18,936 nucleotides of DNA from Bacillota bacterium. Lineage in GTDB: Bacteria; Bacillota; Clostridia; Lachnospirales; Lachnospiraceae. Positions 1-8,303 of this stretch are shown here, piece after piece. The position numbers and the translations under genes were made by a program. Below the pieces are notes generated by a model. The model was not told where the DNA came from. It searched no databases and saw only the letters and a list, made by a program, of their open reading frames with translations. The stretch spans positions 1-18,936 of the forward strand of contig JAEZHX010000066.1 in the NCBI GenBank assembly GCA_023436765.1, given 5' to 3'. How positions within the stretch are numbered: the stretch's first letter is position 1; every line of letters starts with the position of its first letter.

Positions 1-905
1 CCAAAGCCTACTGCAGGAATATTCTGTTTCTCATCTACCTCATGGATCAGATTATCATAGCGTCCTCCGCCGCAAATCGTAAAGCCATCTGCATTCACAA
101 ATTCAAATACTGTCTTGGTATAGTAATCAAGACCTCTGACAATCCCTGTATCTACCTCGTAGTCAATACCAAGCTCCTCTAACAGTTTTTTCAGCTCATT
201 AAAGTGATTACTGCATTCCTCGTCCAGATATTCAATCGTTCTGGGAGCATCCTTAACGATCGCCTTGCAGGAAGGCACCTTACAATCAATGATTCTCAGC
301 GGGTTCTTCTGCATCCTCTCCCTGCAGGTTCCGCATAAATGTTCCTTATGCTGCTCCAAATAGGAAAGAAGCGCTTCATTATAGGTTTTCCGGCAATTGC
401 TGCAGCCGATATTATTAATATGGAGCTTCACGCCCTTAATTCCCAGCTCCGTGAAGAGATCATTCAGGAGGGTAATCAGTTCAATTTCAGCCATCGGGCT
501 CGCGGACCCGAAAAACTCCACACCGAACTGGTGGTGCTGACGAAATCTCCCGTTCTGAGGATTTTCATAACGGAATACCTGAGTTACATAAAACAGCTTA
601 GTAGGCTGACTCTCTGCATAGAGACTGTTCTCCAGGTAAGCACGCACCGCTCCGGCTGTGCCCTCGGGTTTTAGCGTAATGCTCCGGCCTCCCTTATCCT
701 CAAAGGTATACATTTCCTTCTGAACAACATCCGTTGTCTCCCCCACACCTCTCTGGAAGAGAACCGTATGCTCAAAGGCCGGTGTAATTACCTCCTTGAT
801 GTTATAAACCTTGCAAAGCTTTCTGGCAATCTCCTCGATGATGGTTCGCTTATGCATGTTAGAACCATACCAATCTAGGGTACCCTTGGGTCTTTGTGTA
901 ATCAT
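1..905 (-). CDS. hisS: Histidyl-tRNA synthetase, 3' end cut off by the window
   Basis: Class II aminoacyl-tRNA synthetase that charges tRNA-His with histidine in the cytoplasm. The visible part is the first 301 residues; family members are usually about 415-430 residues, so the end of the catalytic domain and the C-terminal anticodon-binding domain lie outside the window. It begins MITQRPKGTLDW, typical of bacterial HisRS. The two histidine-specific motifs are present: LDYYT at about 259-263 and CGGGRYD at about 278-284. The last visible residues, PAVGFG, are the start of class II motif 3. The ATG at 905 has an AGGAGG six bases upstream. It follows hemZ by 52 bases with no terminator between them, so it is probably the distal gene of the apt-rel-MBL-hemZ operon. 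Identification is secure; only the downstream neighbour is unknown. Confidence 0.96.
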   Translation of the reverse strand, partial: MITQRPKGTLDWYGSNMHKRTIIEEIARKLCKVYNIKEVITPAFEHTVLFQRGVGETTDVVQKEMYTFEDKGGRSITLKPEGTAGAVRAYLENSLYAESQPTKLFYVTQVFRYENPQNGRFRQHHQFGVEFFGSASPMAEIELITLLNDLFTELGIKGVKLHINNIGCSNCRKTYNEALLSYLEQHKEHLCGTCRERMQKNPLRIIDCKVPSCKAIVKDAPRTIEYLDEECSNHFNELKKLLEELGIDYEVDTGIVRGLDYYTKTVFEFVNADGFTICGGGRYDNLIHEVDEKQNIPAVGF

Positions 906-957
906 CTTCGTCCTCCTGTCCTTTGGAAGGTTTATCTGATACCTCCCTGTTATTTCA

Positions 958-2514
958 TCACCCTATAGTAAAATTATTACGTAAAAACTCCTGCTTCTTA
1001 CCGATCATTTCATCTATTCTACTGATGTAGTCAGATATACTCTTTACGTTATCCACCCGTTCAATCCGGTTCTCCTCATGGAATACGAACTTGGACATCG
1101 CTCCGGCCCCCAGGGCAAGGATCGTCTGTTGTTCCTCCATGATCAGGATATTATAGAGTCCTTCCTTCCCATACTTCGAATAACCGATATTCTCAAGATT
1201 ATCTGACATATTCTTCTGCCTATAGAGATAATACGGCAGATAAGCGTTTTCTTCCGCAAAACGGAGTGTAGCCTCAAGCATGTCAGGAACATCCAAAGCC
1301 TCGAGGCCGGCATAATTCTCCTTCTCTATATTAAGCCTTGCCGCCCGTTTTAGTGCAAGTGTATGGACAGTCAGTCCTTCAGGGTTAAGCTCCCTGATCT
1401 GGGAAAGGGTATCCCTTACATCGGAGGGAGTCTCCCCCGGTAACCCGATAATAAGGTCCATATTGATATTATCATGGCCGGTTTCTCTTGCCAGACGAAA
1501 GGCGTCTTTAATCTGTTCCGTCGTATGACGCCTGCCGATCAGATCCAGAGTTCTCTGCTGCATACTCTGGGGATTGATCGAAATCCGGTTCACACCCCAC
1601 TTCTTTAAAACCTCCAGCTTCTCTCTGTTAATGCTGTCAGGTCTTCCCGCTTCTACACAGAACTCCTTCACAAAAGTAAAATCATACGTTTCTCTGACCA
1701 GTTTAAGCAGCCGATCCAGCTGGGAAGCAGTCAGTGTCGTGGGAGTTCCTCCTCCGAAGTAGACAGTGGTTAATTTAAGCTTCGGTAAGCAGGTAGCACC
1801 GTACCGAATTTCCTTCTCCAGAGCCTCCAGATATGCCTCCACGCGGTCCGCGTAGCGTTCCAGGGGATAGGAGGTAAAGGAGCAATAAAGGCAGGTGCTG
1901 GGACAGAAGGGAATCCCGATATAGAGACTATACCCATTACGGTAATCCATCTCCTTCAAAAGCTCCCTCTCCCTGGCGGCAATCCGGATGCTCATCCGGG
2001 TCTTCTCATCGGAGCACAGATACTCTGCCTTCATCCGGTTCCGGATCACTTCTTCCTCCAGATTTTGCTCCAGCATGTCATAGACCAGCTTAGTCGGCCG
2101 GATGCCGGTCAGGATGCCCCAGGGAAGCTCCCTCTTCGTGTTTTCCGAAAGAAGCCGATAAAGCTCCCGCTTTAACCCATTCTTATAAGCAGATTTATGC
2201 TCCGTAAAGGCTTCCAGCTCTGCTGTGGCCACGGCAAGCTCTCCGTTCCTGTCATAAAGCTTAATCTCTGCCCGATCTTCGAAGAACCGCAGCAGGATCC
2301 GATCAGGACTCTCTTTCTCTCCCTTTCCCGAGGAAGCTACTTCGGAATCCATCTGCAGGAGCGGGTCAATACCTGCTTGGTATATCAGCTCAGGCTCTTC
2401 CTTCCCGGTAATAGTGATTTCGGATACCTTCACTGTTTCCTGAGGATAAAATGCCTTTACCAGTGGATAAACATCATTTTCAAATTTTCTGTCGGATAGA
2501 ATTACCTGTATCAT
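958..2514 (-). CDS. hemZ: HemZ-type radical SAM protein (coproporphyrinogen dehydrogenase family)
   Basis: Radical SAM enzyme of the HemN/HemW/HemZ superfamily, 518 residues with the chosen start. The iron-sulfur motif CPSTCLYC is at 204-211 (C204, C208, C211), inside a YIGIPFCP context typical of the superfamily, and the SAM-binding GGGTP is at 254-258. The long N-terminal region containing LPWGILTGIRPTKL (about 130-143) is characteristic of HemZ rather than HemW. HemZ is annotated as oxygen-independent coproporphyrinogen III oxidase, but activity is poorly established in anaerobes that lack most haem genes, so the substrate here is uncertain. The reading frame stays open for 43 more codons to 2643, but that would overlap the MBL gene. 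The ATG at 2514 has GGAGAA just upstream and leaves a 28-base gap, so I prefer it. It lies between the MBL gene and hisS, a common clostridial order. Confidence 0.9.
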   Translation of the reverse strand: MIQVILSDRKFENDVYPLVKAFYPQETVKVSEITITGKEEPELIYQAGIDPLLQMDSEVASSGKGEKESPDRILLRFFEDRAEIKLYDRNGELAVATAELEAFTEHKSAYKNGLKRELYRLLSENTKRELPWGILTGIRPTKLVYDMLEQNLEEEVIRNRMKAEYLCSDEKTRMSIRIAARERELLKEMDYRNGYSLYIGIPFCPSTCLYCSFTSYPLERYADRVEAYLEALEKEIRYGATCLPKLKLTTVYFGGGTPTTLTASQLDRLLKLVRETYDFTFVKEFCVEAGRPDSINREKLEVLKKWGVNRISINPQSMQQRTLDLIGRRHTTEQIKDAFRLARETGHDNINMDLIIGLPGETPSDVRDTLSQIRELNPEGLTVHTLALKRAARLNIEKENYAGLEALDVPDMLEATLRFAEENAYLPYYLYRQKNMSDNLENIGYSKYGKEGLYNILIMEEQQTILALGAGAMSKFVFHEENRIERVDNVKSISDYISRIDEMIGKKQEFLRNNFTIG

Positions 2515-2542
2515 TTCTTCTCCATTATTATGCAAATTCCTT

Positions 2543-3199
2543 CTATTCGTCGAACAGCTGAGCTGAGGCGGATATATAGATGTTGTGATCTCTTTCATGC
2601 CCAATCGTTGTGGAGCATCCGTGTCCCGGATAAACCCTGACACTGTCCTCTAAGTACATCAGCTTATTTCTGATGCCTTCCACCAGCTGCTTATGGTTGC
2701 CCGTAGGAAGATCAGATCGTCCGATGTCCTCATAGAACAGCGTATCTCCGCTGATCAGAACACCATGGCCGGTGAAATAATAGCATACGCCCCCTGCGGT
2801 ATGACCGGGAGTATGAATGACCTTGATCTCAAAGCCAGCCAGCGATAGGGTCTCTTCATCCCTCAATAAGATATCGGGTACCAAGCTGCACTCTCTATGG
2901 ATATGATCGGACGCATTCAGCTTAGCGTCCCCGAGAAGCTTCGCTTCTGCTTCGTGGGCATGGATGGGAGCCGAAGTGGCTTCCTTTAAATCCATAGCGG
3001 CCATTATATGGTCAAAATGACCGTGCGTGAGAAGGATTGCCTTGCACACCAGGTCATTGGCTTTTAAGTATTGTTCGATCTTCTTCGCATCATCCGCCGG
3101 ATCTACCACGATAGCCTCCTGTAACTGCGGATTACTGATGATATAGGTGTTCGTCTGCACCATACCGAGGATGATGGTTTCAAGCTTTAATTCATTCAT
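2543..3199 (-). CDS. MBL-fold metallo-hydrolase, glyoxalase II-like
   Basis: Metallo-beta-lactamase-fold hydrolase of 218 residues, in the hydroxyacylglutathione-hydrolase-like group. The metal-binding HGHFDH is at 59-64, and the other ligands are visible as H133 (TPGHT), D152 (GDTLF) and H193 (PGHG). The early LGMVQTNTYI and DPADD segments are standard for the group. It probably hydrolyses a thioester, but the physiological substrate cannot be read from sequence and glutathione is unlikely in a clostridial cell. The frame could start at a TTG at 3211. The ATG at 3199 is better because GGAGG lies five bases upstream of it. It sits between rel and hemZ in the same direction. A stem-loop lies in the spacer after rel. 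Confidence 0.87.
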   Translation of the reverse strand: MNELKLETIILGMVQTNTYIISNPQLQEAIVVDPADDAKKIEQYLKANDLVCKAILLTHGHFDHIMAAMDLKEATSAPIHAHEAEAKLLGDAKLNASDHIHRECSLVPDILLRDEETLSLAGFEIKVIHTPGHTAGGVCYYFTGHGVLISGDTLFYEDIGRSDLPTGNHKQLVEGIRNKLMYLEDSVRVYPGHGCSTTIGHERDHNIYISASAQLFDE

Positions 3200-3236
3200 A
3201 GGAACCTCCAATCATGCCGCTAAGAGCATCTATCAA

Positions 3237-3288
3237 AGCCCGAAGAACCATAAGATCCCTTATGATAGCTCCACGGTTCTTCCGGGCT
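3237..3288 (-). terminator. Stem-loop between rel and the MBL gene
   Basis: The arms AGCCCGAAGAACC (3237-3249) and GGTTCTTCCGGGCT (3275-3288) pair over 13 bp with one bulged base. Inside the loop a shorter ATAAG/CTTAT pairing is possible. On the minus strand the stem is followed only by TTTGATAG, a poor U-tract. It could be a weak rel terminator with read-through, or an mRNA-processing or stabilising hairpin. Confidence 0.5.
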
Positions 3289-3340
3289 AACTATTTCGTT
3301 TGCTTGCTGAACCTCACACCGAATATCTCATAAGAGAGAC

Positions 3341-5638
3341 TCATCCCGCTGTACGCTCAATATCCAGGATGCTCTCCACATTACGGAGCTTGGCGATGAT
3401 TTCATTCAGCTGTTCCTTGCCGTTAATTTCAAATCCGATGCTGATGGTCGCAGTGCCCTGCTTGCTGGTTCTGACATTCATCGAAGTCACATCGATCTTA
3501 TTCTCCGTCAGTACCTTCGAGATATCCACCAACACTCCGGTTCGGTTATTCGCATAGATCTTAATCTCGGCAGGATATACCCCGCCGGCTTCCTTGCCGT
3601 CCGCCACATTCCATTCGGCATCAATCAGTCTTGCTCTGTCCTCCTCGGGCAGATTGATTACGTTGATACAGTCCGTCCTATGGATGGAGACACCTCTTCC
3701 TCTGGTTACGAAACCAACTATCTCGTCCCCCGGAACAGGGCTGCAGCATTTGGAGAAACGTACTGCCAGATCATGGATGCCCTTTACAACGATACCGCTC
3801 TTAGACTTCTTCGGCACCAGCTTATTATCCCTGACATCAGAAATCTGTTCCAGAATGTTCTCGTCTGTGACTTCCTTTTTATGTTTCTTCTTATATTCTT
3901 CCTGGAGCCTGTTGACGACCTGACCTTCCTTCAAGCCGCCATGGCCAATCGCGGCAAGAACCGCATCCCATTCCTTAAAACCGTATTTCCGCATGACCAC
4001 ATTGAGGTATTCGGGCTTTACCAGCTCGCTTAAGACGATGTTCTTCGTCTTACAGTAGCTGGTGACAAGTTCCTTACCCCTGGTAATATTGTCATCCTTT
4101 AATTCTGTTTTAAACCATTGATTGATCTTATTCTTCGCCTGGGTACTCTTAACGATGGAAAGCCAGTCGCGGCTCGGTCCCTTCGAGTTCTGGGAAGTCA
4201 TGATCTCGATACGGTCACCGTTCTGAATCACATAGTCAATCGGAACCAGCTTGCCGTTAACCCTGGCTCCAACCATCTTATTGCCGACCGCACTATGGAT
4301 GCTGTAAGCAAAGTCAATCGGATTTGATCCGGTAGGCAGGGTCTTGACATCACCGGTAGGTGTAAAAGCATATACGCTTTCCGAAAAAAGATCGAAGTCA
4401 TTCTTCAGCAGACTTAAGAATTCCTTATTATCAGAAAGATCCCTCTGCCATTCCAGAACCTGTCTGAGCCAGGTCAGCTTCTCTTCTTCCGCATTCGCAG
4501 AACCGCCCTTGCCGTCCTGGCCTTCCTTATACTTCCAGTGGGCCGCGATACCGTACTCCGCCGTCCTGTGCATGTCGTAGGTCCTGATCTGAATCTCAAA
4601 GGGTTGTCCCTTGGGTCCAATAAGAGTAGTATGCAGGGATTGGTACATGTTGGGCTTCGGCATGGCAATATAATCCTTGAAGCGTCCCGGAATCGGCTTA
4701 TACATCTCATGGATAACACCCAGAGCAGCATAGCAGTCCTTCAGGGAATCCACAACAATTCGGACTGCGAATAAATCATAAATCTGGTCCAGCGTCTTAT
4801 TTTGATTTACCATCTTCTTATAGATGCTAAAGAAATGTTTGATTCTTCCGTCAATCTTGGCGGGAATCCCAGAGGCATCAATATGAGATTTCACCTCCGC
4901 CACGATGCTGTCAATATAAGCCTGCCTCTCACTCTTCTTCGTGGCAATCTTCTCCGCAAGATCTTTATATACCTCTGGCTCCAGATATTTTAGGGACAGA
5001 TCATCCAGTTCTATCTTGATCTTGGAGATACCGAGCCGCTGTGCGATCGGAGCATAGATATCCATGGTTTCCCGGGCTGTCTCCTTCTGCTTCTCCGGTT
5101 CCTTGAATTTTAAGGTTCTCATGTTATGAAGGCGGTCTGCCAGCTTAATCAGGATAACACGGATATCCTTCGCCATTGCTAAGAACATCTTTCTTAAGTT
5201 CTCCGCCTGAATTTCCACCTTATCCTTCGAATAATTGAGCTGTGTCAGCTTGGTGACACCGTCAACGAGCAGGGCGATCTCATCGGAAAACATCTCGGCC
5301 ACCTGTTCGATTGTAAAGTCCGTATCTTCGACAACATCATGGAGAATTCCGGCTACGATACTTTCCTTATCCAGCTCCAGCTCGGCTAAGATATTTGCCA
5401 CGCAGAGCGGGTGGATGATATAGGGTTCCCCTGATTTACGGAATTGATCCTTATGGGCATCATCAGCAAGATGATAAGCCTTCTCGACCATGGAGATATC
5501 AGCGGAGGGATGATAGCTGCGTATCTTCGTAATCAGCTGCTGATACAGAGCTTCGGGCGAAGTAAAATCAGCCGGCACTGTAATGTTAGTCGGATTATTT
5601 ACGATTTCCTTCGATATATTCTCTTCCATTCGTTCCAC
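3341..5638 (-). CDS. relA: Bifunctional (p)ppGpp synthetase/hydrolase Rel
   Basis: RelA/SpoT homologue of 765 residues, full length. It makes and degrades the alarmone (p)ppGpp during starvation and is ribosome-associated. Domain order: N-terminal HD hydrolase with H100-D101 in GILHDVVEDT and the LADRLHNMRT segment (166-175); synthetase domain around 265-370 with RFKD at 319-322, YQSLHTT and EIQIRTYDMH; TGS domain around 421-482 (VYAFTPTGD); a cysteine doublet C631-C632 in the SKCCSPVPGD zinc-finger-like region; and a C-terminal ACT domain around 690-762. An intact HD site plus the RFKD motif (RelA-only synthetases have an acidic motif there) indicates a bifunctional enzyme. I chose the GTG at 5638, because GGAGGTGAT lies seven bases upstream; the ATG three codons later is too far from it. 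It follows apt by 79 bases and is likely co-transcribed with it. Confidence 0.96.
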   Translation of the reverse strand: MERMEENISKEIVNNPTNITVPADFTSPEALYQQLITKIRSYHPSADISMVEKAYHLADDAHKDQFRKSGEPYIIHPLCVANILAELELDKESIVAGILHDVVEDTDFTIEQVAEMFSDEIALLVDGVTKLTQLNYSKDKVEIQAENLRKMFLAMAKDIRVILIKLADRLHNMRTLKFKEPEKQKETARETMDIYAPIAQRLGISKIKIELDDLSLKYLEPEVYKDLAEKIATKKSERQAYIDSIVAEVKSHIDASGIPAKIDGRIKHFFSIYKKMVNQNKTLDQIYDLFAVRIVVDSLKDCYAALGVIHEMYKPIPGRFKDYIAMPKPNMYQSLHTTLIGPKGQPFEIQIRTYDMHRTAEYGIAAHWKYKEGQDGKGGSANAEEEKLTWLRQVLEWQRDLSDNKEFLSLLKNDFDLFSESVYAFTPTGDVKTLPTGSNPIDFAYSIHSAVGNKMVGARVNGKLVPIDYVIQNGDRIEIMTSQNSKGPSRDWLSIVKSTQAKNKINQWFKTELKDDNITRGKELVTSYCKTKNIVLSELVKPEYLNVVMRKYGFKEWDAVLAAIGHGGLKEGQVVNRLQEEYKKKHKKEVTDENILEQISDVRDNKLVPKKSKSGIVVKGIHDLAVRFSKCCSPVPGDEIVGFVTRGRGVSIHRTDCINVINLPEEDRARLIDAEWNVADGKEAGGVYPAEIKIYANNRTGVLVDISKVLTENKIDVTSMNVRTSKQGTATISIGFEINGKEQLNEIIAKLRNVESILDIERTAG

Positions 5639-5717
5639 GATATCACCTCCAGTCTGTTTTGTAGTTCTATGCGGTTGACTCCATATCCGTCACCCATAAC
5701 AAGTTTTTTCCTATTTA

Positions 5718-6242
5718 CTATTTACCTTCATATTGGATCACTGCCTCAACATTATGTCCGGCCAGCTTATCCCGCCCTTTCAGGCCTTTTAATTCCATGA
5801 GGAAGATGATTTTAACTACTACTCCGCCGAGCATCTCAATCAGCTTCGTAATTGCTTCGATGGTTCCGCCGGTTGCAATCAGATCATCCACAATTACCAC
5901 CCTTTGGCCGGGATTAATCGCATCCTTATGCATCTCAATCGTTGCCTTACCATACTCCAGGTCATAATCCATTGAGATAGTTTCACAAGGTAGTTTCCCC
6001 TTCTTCCTGATGGGTATAAATGCTTTATTCAGATTATAGGCAATCGGTACACCAAAGATAAATCCCCTGGATTCAGGTCCTACAATAACATCAAAATCAA
6101 TATCCTTAAGGAGTGCCTGCATCTGATCTATAGCAAGCTTCAATCCTTCCTTATCCTGCAATACACTGGTCACATCCCTGAATATAATGCCGGGTTCCGG
6201 AAAATCCGGTATGCTTCTTACATAATCTTCTAACTTTTTCAT
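5718..6242 (-). CDS. apt: Adenine phosphoribosyltransferase
   Basis: Cytoplasmic purine-salvage enzyme that converts adenine and PRPP to AMP and pyrophosphate. It has 174 residues, the usual family length. The type I PRTase PRPP-binding loop VVIVDDLIATGGT is at 115-127. The N-terminal SIPDFPEPGIIFRDVTSVL (10-28) and VGPESRGFIFG (54-64) are diagnostic for Apt. The frame is open upstream to 6299, but GGAGG lies five bases before the ATG at 6242 and the mature N-terminus matches the family there. It is the first gene after a good promoter at 6299-6328 and is followed by rel, linking purine salvage with alarmone metabolism in one transcript, a pairing seen widely in Firmicutes. Confidence 0.96.
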   Translation of the reverse strand: MKKLEDYVRSIPDFPEPGIIFRDVTSVLQDKEGLKLAIDQMQALLKDIDFDVIVGPESRGFIFGVPIAYNLNKAFIPIRKKGKLPCETISMDYDLEYGKATIEMHKDAINPGQRVVIVDDLIATGGTIEAITKLIEMLGGVVVKIIFLMELKGLKGRDKLAGHNVEAVIQYEGK

Positions 6243-6298
6243 TCTGACCTCCATCTGCCCGTTTTTCAGGACGGTATCAAGCCTTCTTATAGATGACA

Positions 6299-6328
6299 AT
6301 TATAACACTACCGTTAACTGTTCGTAAA
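6299..6328 (-). promoter_or_regulatory. Probable sigma-A promoter of the apt-rel operon
   Basis: On the minus strand a perfect -10 TATAAT (6299-6304) is preceded after 18 bases by TTTACG (6323-6328), a four-of-six match to the -35. The expected start is near 6291, giving a leader of about 48 bases before apt. Confidence 0.6.
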
Positions 6329-6392
6329 GCAAATTTCTACATATCAGTACTAAACCACATTCTGTTCACACACCGTTGTTGTTTTGATGATT

Positions 6393-6449
6393 TCGGTAAA
6401 GGTTACCGAGTTTGTAGATGCTTACGCTCAGATGCATTACATCACGGTA
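6393..6449. repeat. Overlapping inverted repeats in the recJ-apt spacer
   Basis: Two competing foldbacks share one arm. A perfect 7-bp stem TCGGTAA/TTACCGA (6393-6399 with 6403-6409, three-base loop) overlaps a longer imperfect hairpin in which TACCG, GTA and ATGC (6404-6421) pair with GCAT, TAC and CGGTA (6434-6449). The two cannot form together. Neither is followed by a U-tract on the minus strand, so a simple recJ terminator is not supported. The rest of the 219-base spacer between recJ and apt holds the apt promoter. The word ACGGTACATAAG at 6444-6455 recurs at 11337-11348. Confidence 0.45.
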
Positions 6450-6461
6450 CATAAGGCTTTA

Positions 6462-8225
6462 TTATCTGTAGTTTTGTATTATCAGCTGAATGCTTCTAAA
6501 ACCGTTGTATTCATTAATTTTGGGGTAATAGGTTACGGTAAGAGAAATAGCTGAGCCTCGGCCGGTCTTCAGCTTTTGAGCTTCCTGTTCCCCATAGGTA
6601 TCTGCAATATAACGGAAGAATGCCTCCACATCTCCAAAATAAACTGCCTCCATTTGTCTCCCGTAGGAATTCTCAAAAAGAAAGCGAAGTCCGCTTGCAT
6701 TCTTGCCGATGACGAACACCGACTTGATTTTCAGATCCTTCTCTGCAAACAAAGGTTTCTCATTCCCTTTCCCATAGGGTTCCAGAAGCTTCAGCTCATT
6801 CACCAGCTCCTCCGTCAAAAAGCCCAAAGGAAGTAGCACATCTATCGTTACCTTCGGTACCAGCATCTCTTCTGTCAGCTCTGTTGCTTCATTCAGTCTT
6901 AGTCTTAAGGGCTCGATATTCTCGGGTTTCAATGATATTCCGGCAGCCATCGGATGCCCGCCCACCTTCGTCAGAAGCTCCCTCTGTCTCACAAGTCCCT
7001 CTATCATATTATATTGCTCTATGGATCTTGCGGAACCCTTGATCCCTTCCTCAGAATCCGTAAGGATGATGGTGGGTCTGTGATATTTTTCCCTAATTCT
7101 TCCCGCAATAATTCCGGCTATACTCTCATGGCAGTCCTGCAGGTATAATACAAGAATTTTATCCTTGCACACTGTACCTTCCTCGATTAGCTTTACGGCT
7201 TTTTCCACATTTTTCGAGGTCATATCCTTTCTGAGCTCATTAAGACTTCTTACCTCTTCAGCCAAACGGCTTGCTTCACGAGCATCCTCAGCGAGCAGAA
7301 GCTCCAGCCCCCTTTTTGCCGTATCCAGTCTGCCGGAAGCATTCAGGCAAGGTCCGATGACGAAGCCCAGATGAAAGGTGGATAGCTGTTCAATATGAAC
7401 CTGACTGACCTCCATCAATGCCCGCAACCCCTTATTCCTGGTAGATTTCAATAACTCCAGACCATGCTTAACGATGATCCTGTTCTCACCAACCAGCTCC
7501 ATGACATCACAGACTGTCGCTATTGCAGTATAGGATAATAGCTCCATCAGAAAATCCTCTTTATCAGGAATCTCCCCATGCTTTAGCAGTGCCTGCGCTA
7601 GCTTATAGGTAATTGCAGCACCGCATAGGCCCTGAAAGGGATAACTGCAATCCTTTTGCTTCGGGTTAAGTATTGCATCGGCTTCGGGCAGAAGAACCTC
7701 ACCGCTCTCAAGCTCTACAAGGCTATGATGATCCGTAACAATTACGGTCATTCCATACTTCTTGGCTACAAGAATCTGATCCATGGCAACGATCCCGTTA
7801 TCACAGGTCAACAGGGTATCCACTCCGGCATCCCTTGCTGCCTCCACCATCCTTATGTTAATTCCGTAGCCGTCCTTAATCCGGTCCGGTATATCATAAT
7901 CCACCTTCGCCCCGAGTATATTCAGAGTCCGATAGAGCAGATAGGTTGATACCACCCCATCCACATCATAATCCCCAATAATCCGGATTCTACAACCTTC
8001 TTTTATCTTCTCCTTCAATATGTCGCAGGCCTTCTTCATATCCTTCATCAAAAAGGGATCATGAAGCTGATCGAGACTGGGATAAAGATAGTTCCTGATT
8101 TCCCCTGTCTCCTCATAACCTCGGTTGACCAGACATCGGGCGATTACCTCGCTAACCCCGCACTCTGAGATGATCCGGTTAAAATCCGATTTTTTATTCT
8201 TAATTACCCAATTTTCCATACTCAT
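6462..8225 (-). CDS. recJ: Single-stranded-DNA-specific exonuclease RecJ
   Basis: DHH-superfamily 5'-3' single-strand exonuclease used in recombination and mismatch or base-excision repair. It has 587 residues, near the length of the E. coli enzyme and shorter than the B. subtilis form. The catalytic motifs are intact: GDYDVDG at 84-90, CDNG at 141-144, TDHH at 164-167, D240 in the TVCDVM segment, and the DHHA1 motif GGHPMAAG at 422-429. A C-terminal nucleic-acid-binding (OB-like) region follows. The ATG at 8225 has AGAAGG eight bases upstream; the second ATG (8219) is further away. It lies 78 bases downstream of scfB in the same direction with no convincing terminator between, so read-through from the scf locus is likely. 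Confidence 0.95.
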   Translation of the reverse strand: MSMENWVIKNKKSDFNRIISECGVSEVIARCLVNRGYEETGEIRNYLYPSLDQLHDPFLMKDMKKACDILKEKIKEGCRIRIIGDYDVDGVVSTYLLYRTLNILGAKVDYDIPDRIKDGYGINIRMVEAARDAGVDTLLTCDNGIVAMDQILVAKKYGMTVIVTDHHSLVELESGEVLLPEADAILNPKQKDCSYPFQGLCGAAITYKLAQALLKHGEIPDKEDFLMELLSYTAIATVCDVMELVGENRIIVKHGLELLKSTRNKGLRALMEVSQVHIEQLSTFHLGFVIGPCLNASGRLDTAKRGLELLLAEDAREASRLAEEVRSLNELRKDMTSKNVEKAVKLIEEGTVCKDKILVLYLQDCHESIAGIIAGRIREKYHRPTIILTDSEEGIKGSARSIEQYNMIEGLVRQRELLTKVGGHPMAAGISLKPENIEPLRLRLNEATELTEEMLVPKVTIDVLLPLGFLTEELVNELKLLEPYGKGNEKPLFAEKDLKIKSVFVIGKNASGLRFLFENSYGRQMEAVYFGDVEAFFRYIADTYGEQEAQKLKTGRGSAISLTVTYYPKINEYNGFRSIQLIIQNYR

Positions 8226-8303
8226 CCGTAATACCTTCTCTTTACTGTGTAAAACCCCTTATGCATGACCCATCCTGGTCTCATACAAATAATCGAGAAA
8301 CTG

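Noticed and set aside
339..674. 111-codon plus-strand frame inside hisS
   Set aside because: It runs antisense to a clearly coding HisRS gene, has no ribosome site and its translation is not protein-like.
906..957. T-box leader upstream of hisS
   Set aside because: The spacer to hemZ is only 52 bases, too short for a T-box, and no T-box motif is visible.
2515..2643. N-terminal extension of hemZ overlapping the MBL gene
   Set aside because: The frame is open, but the extension has no ribosome site and its sequence does not resemble HemZ. The ATG at 2514 has GGAGAA and gives a normal start.
3680..4033. 117-codon plus-strand frame inside rel
   Set aside because: It is antisense to conserved domains of rel. 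Long antisense frames here are a by-product of the coding strand's codon bias.
8226..8303. Terminator between scfB and recJ
   Set aside because: Only a GACC/GGTC four-base pairing is present, without a U-tract; too weak to call.
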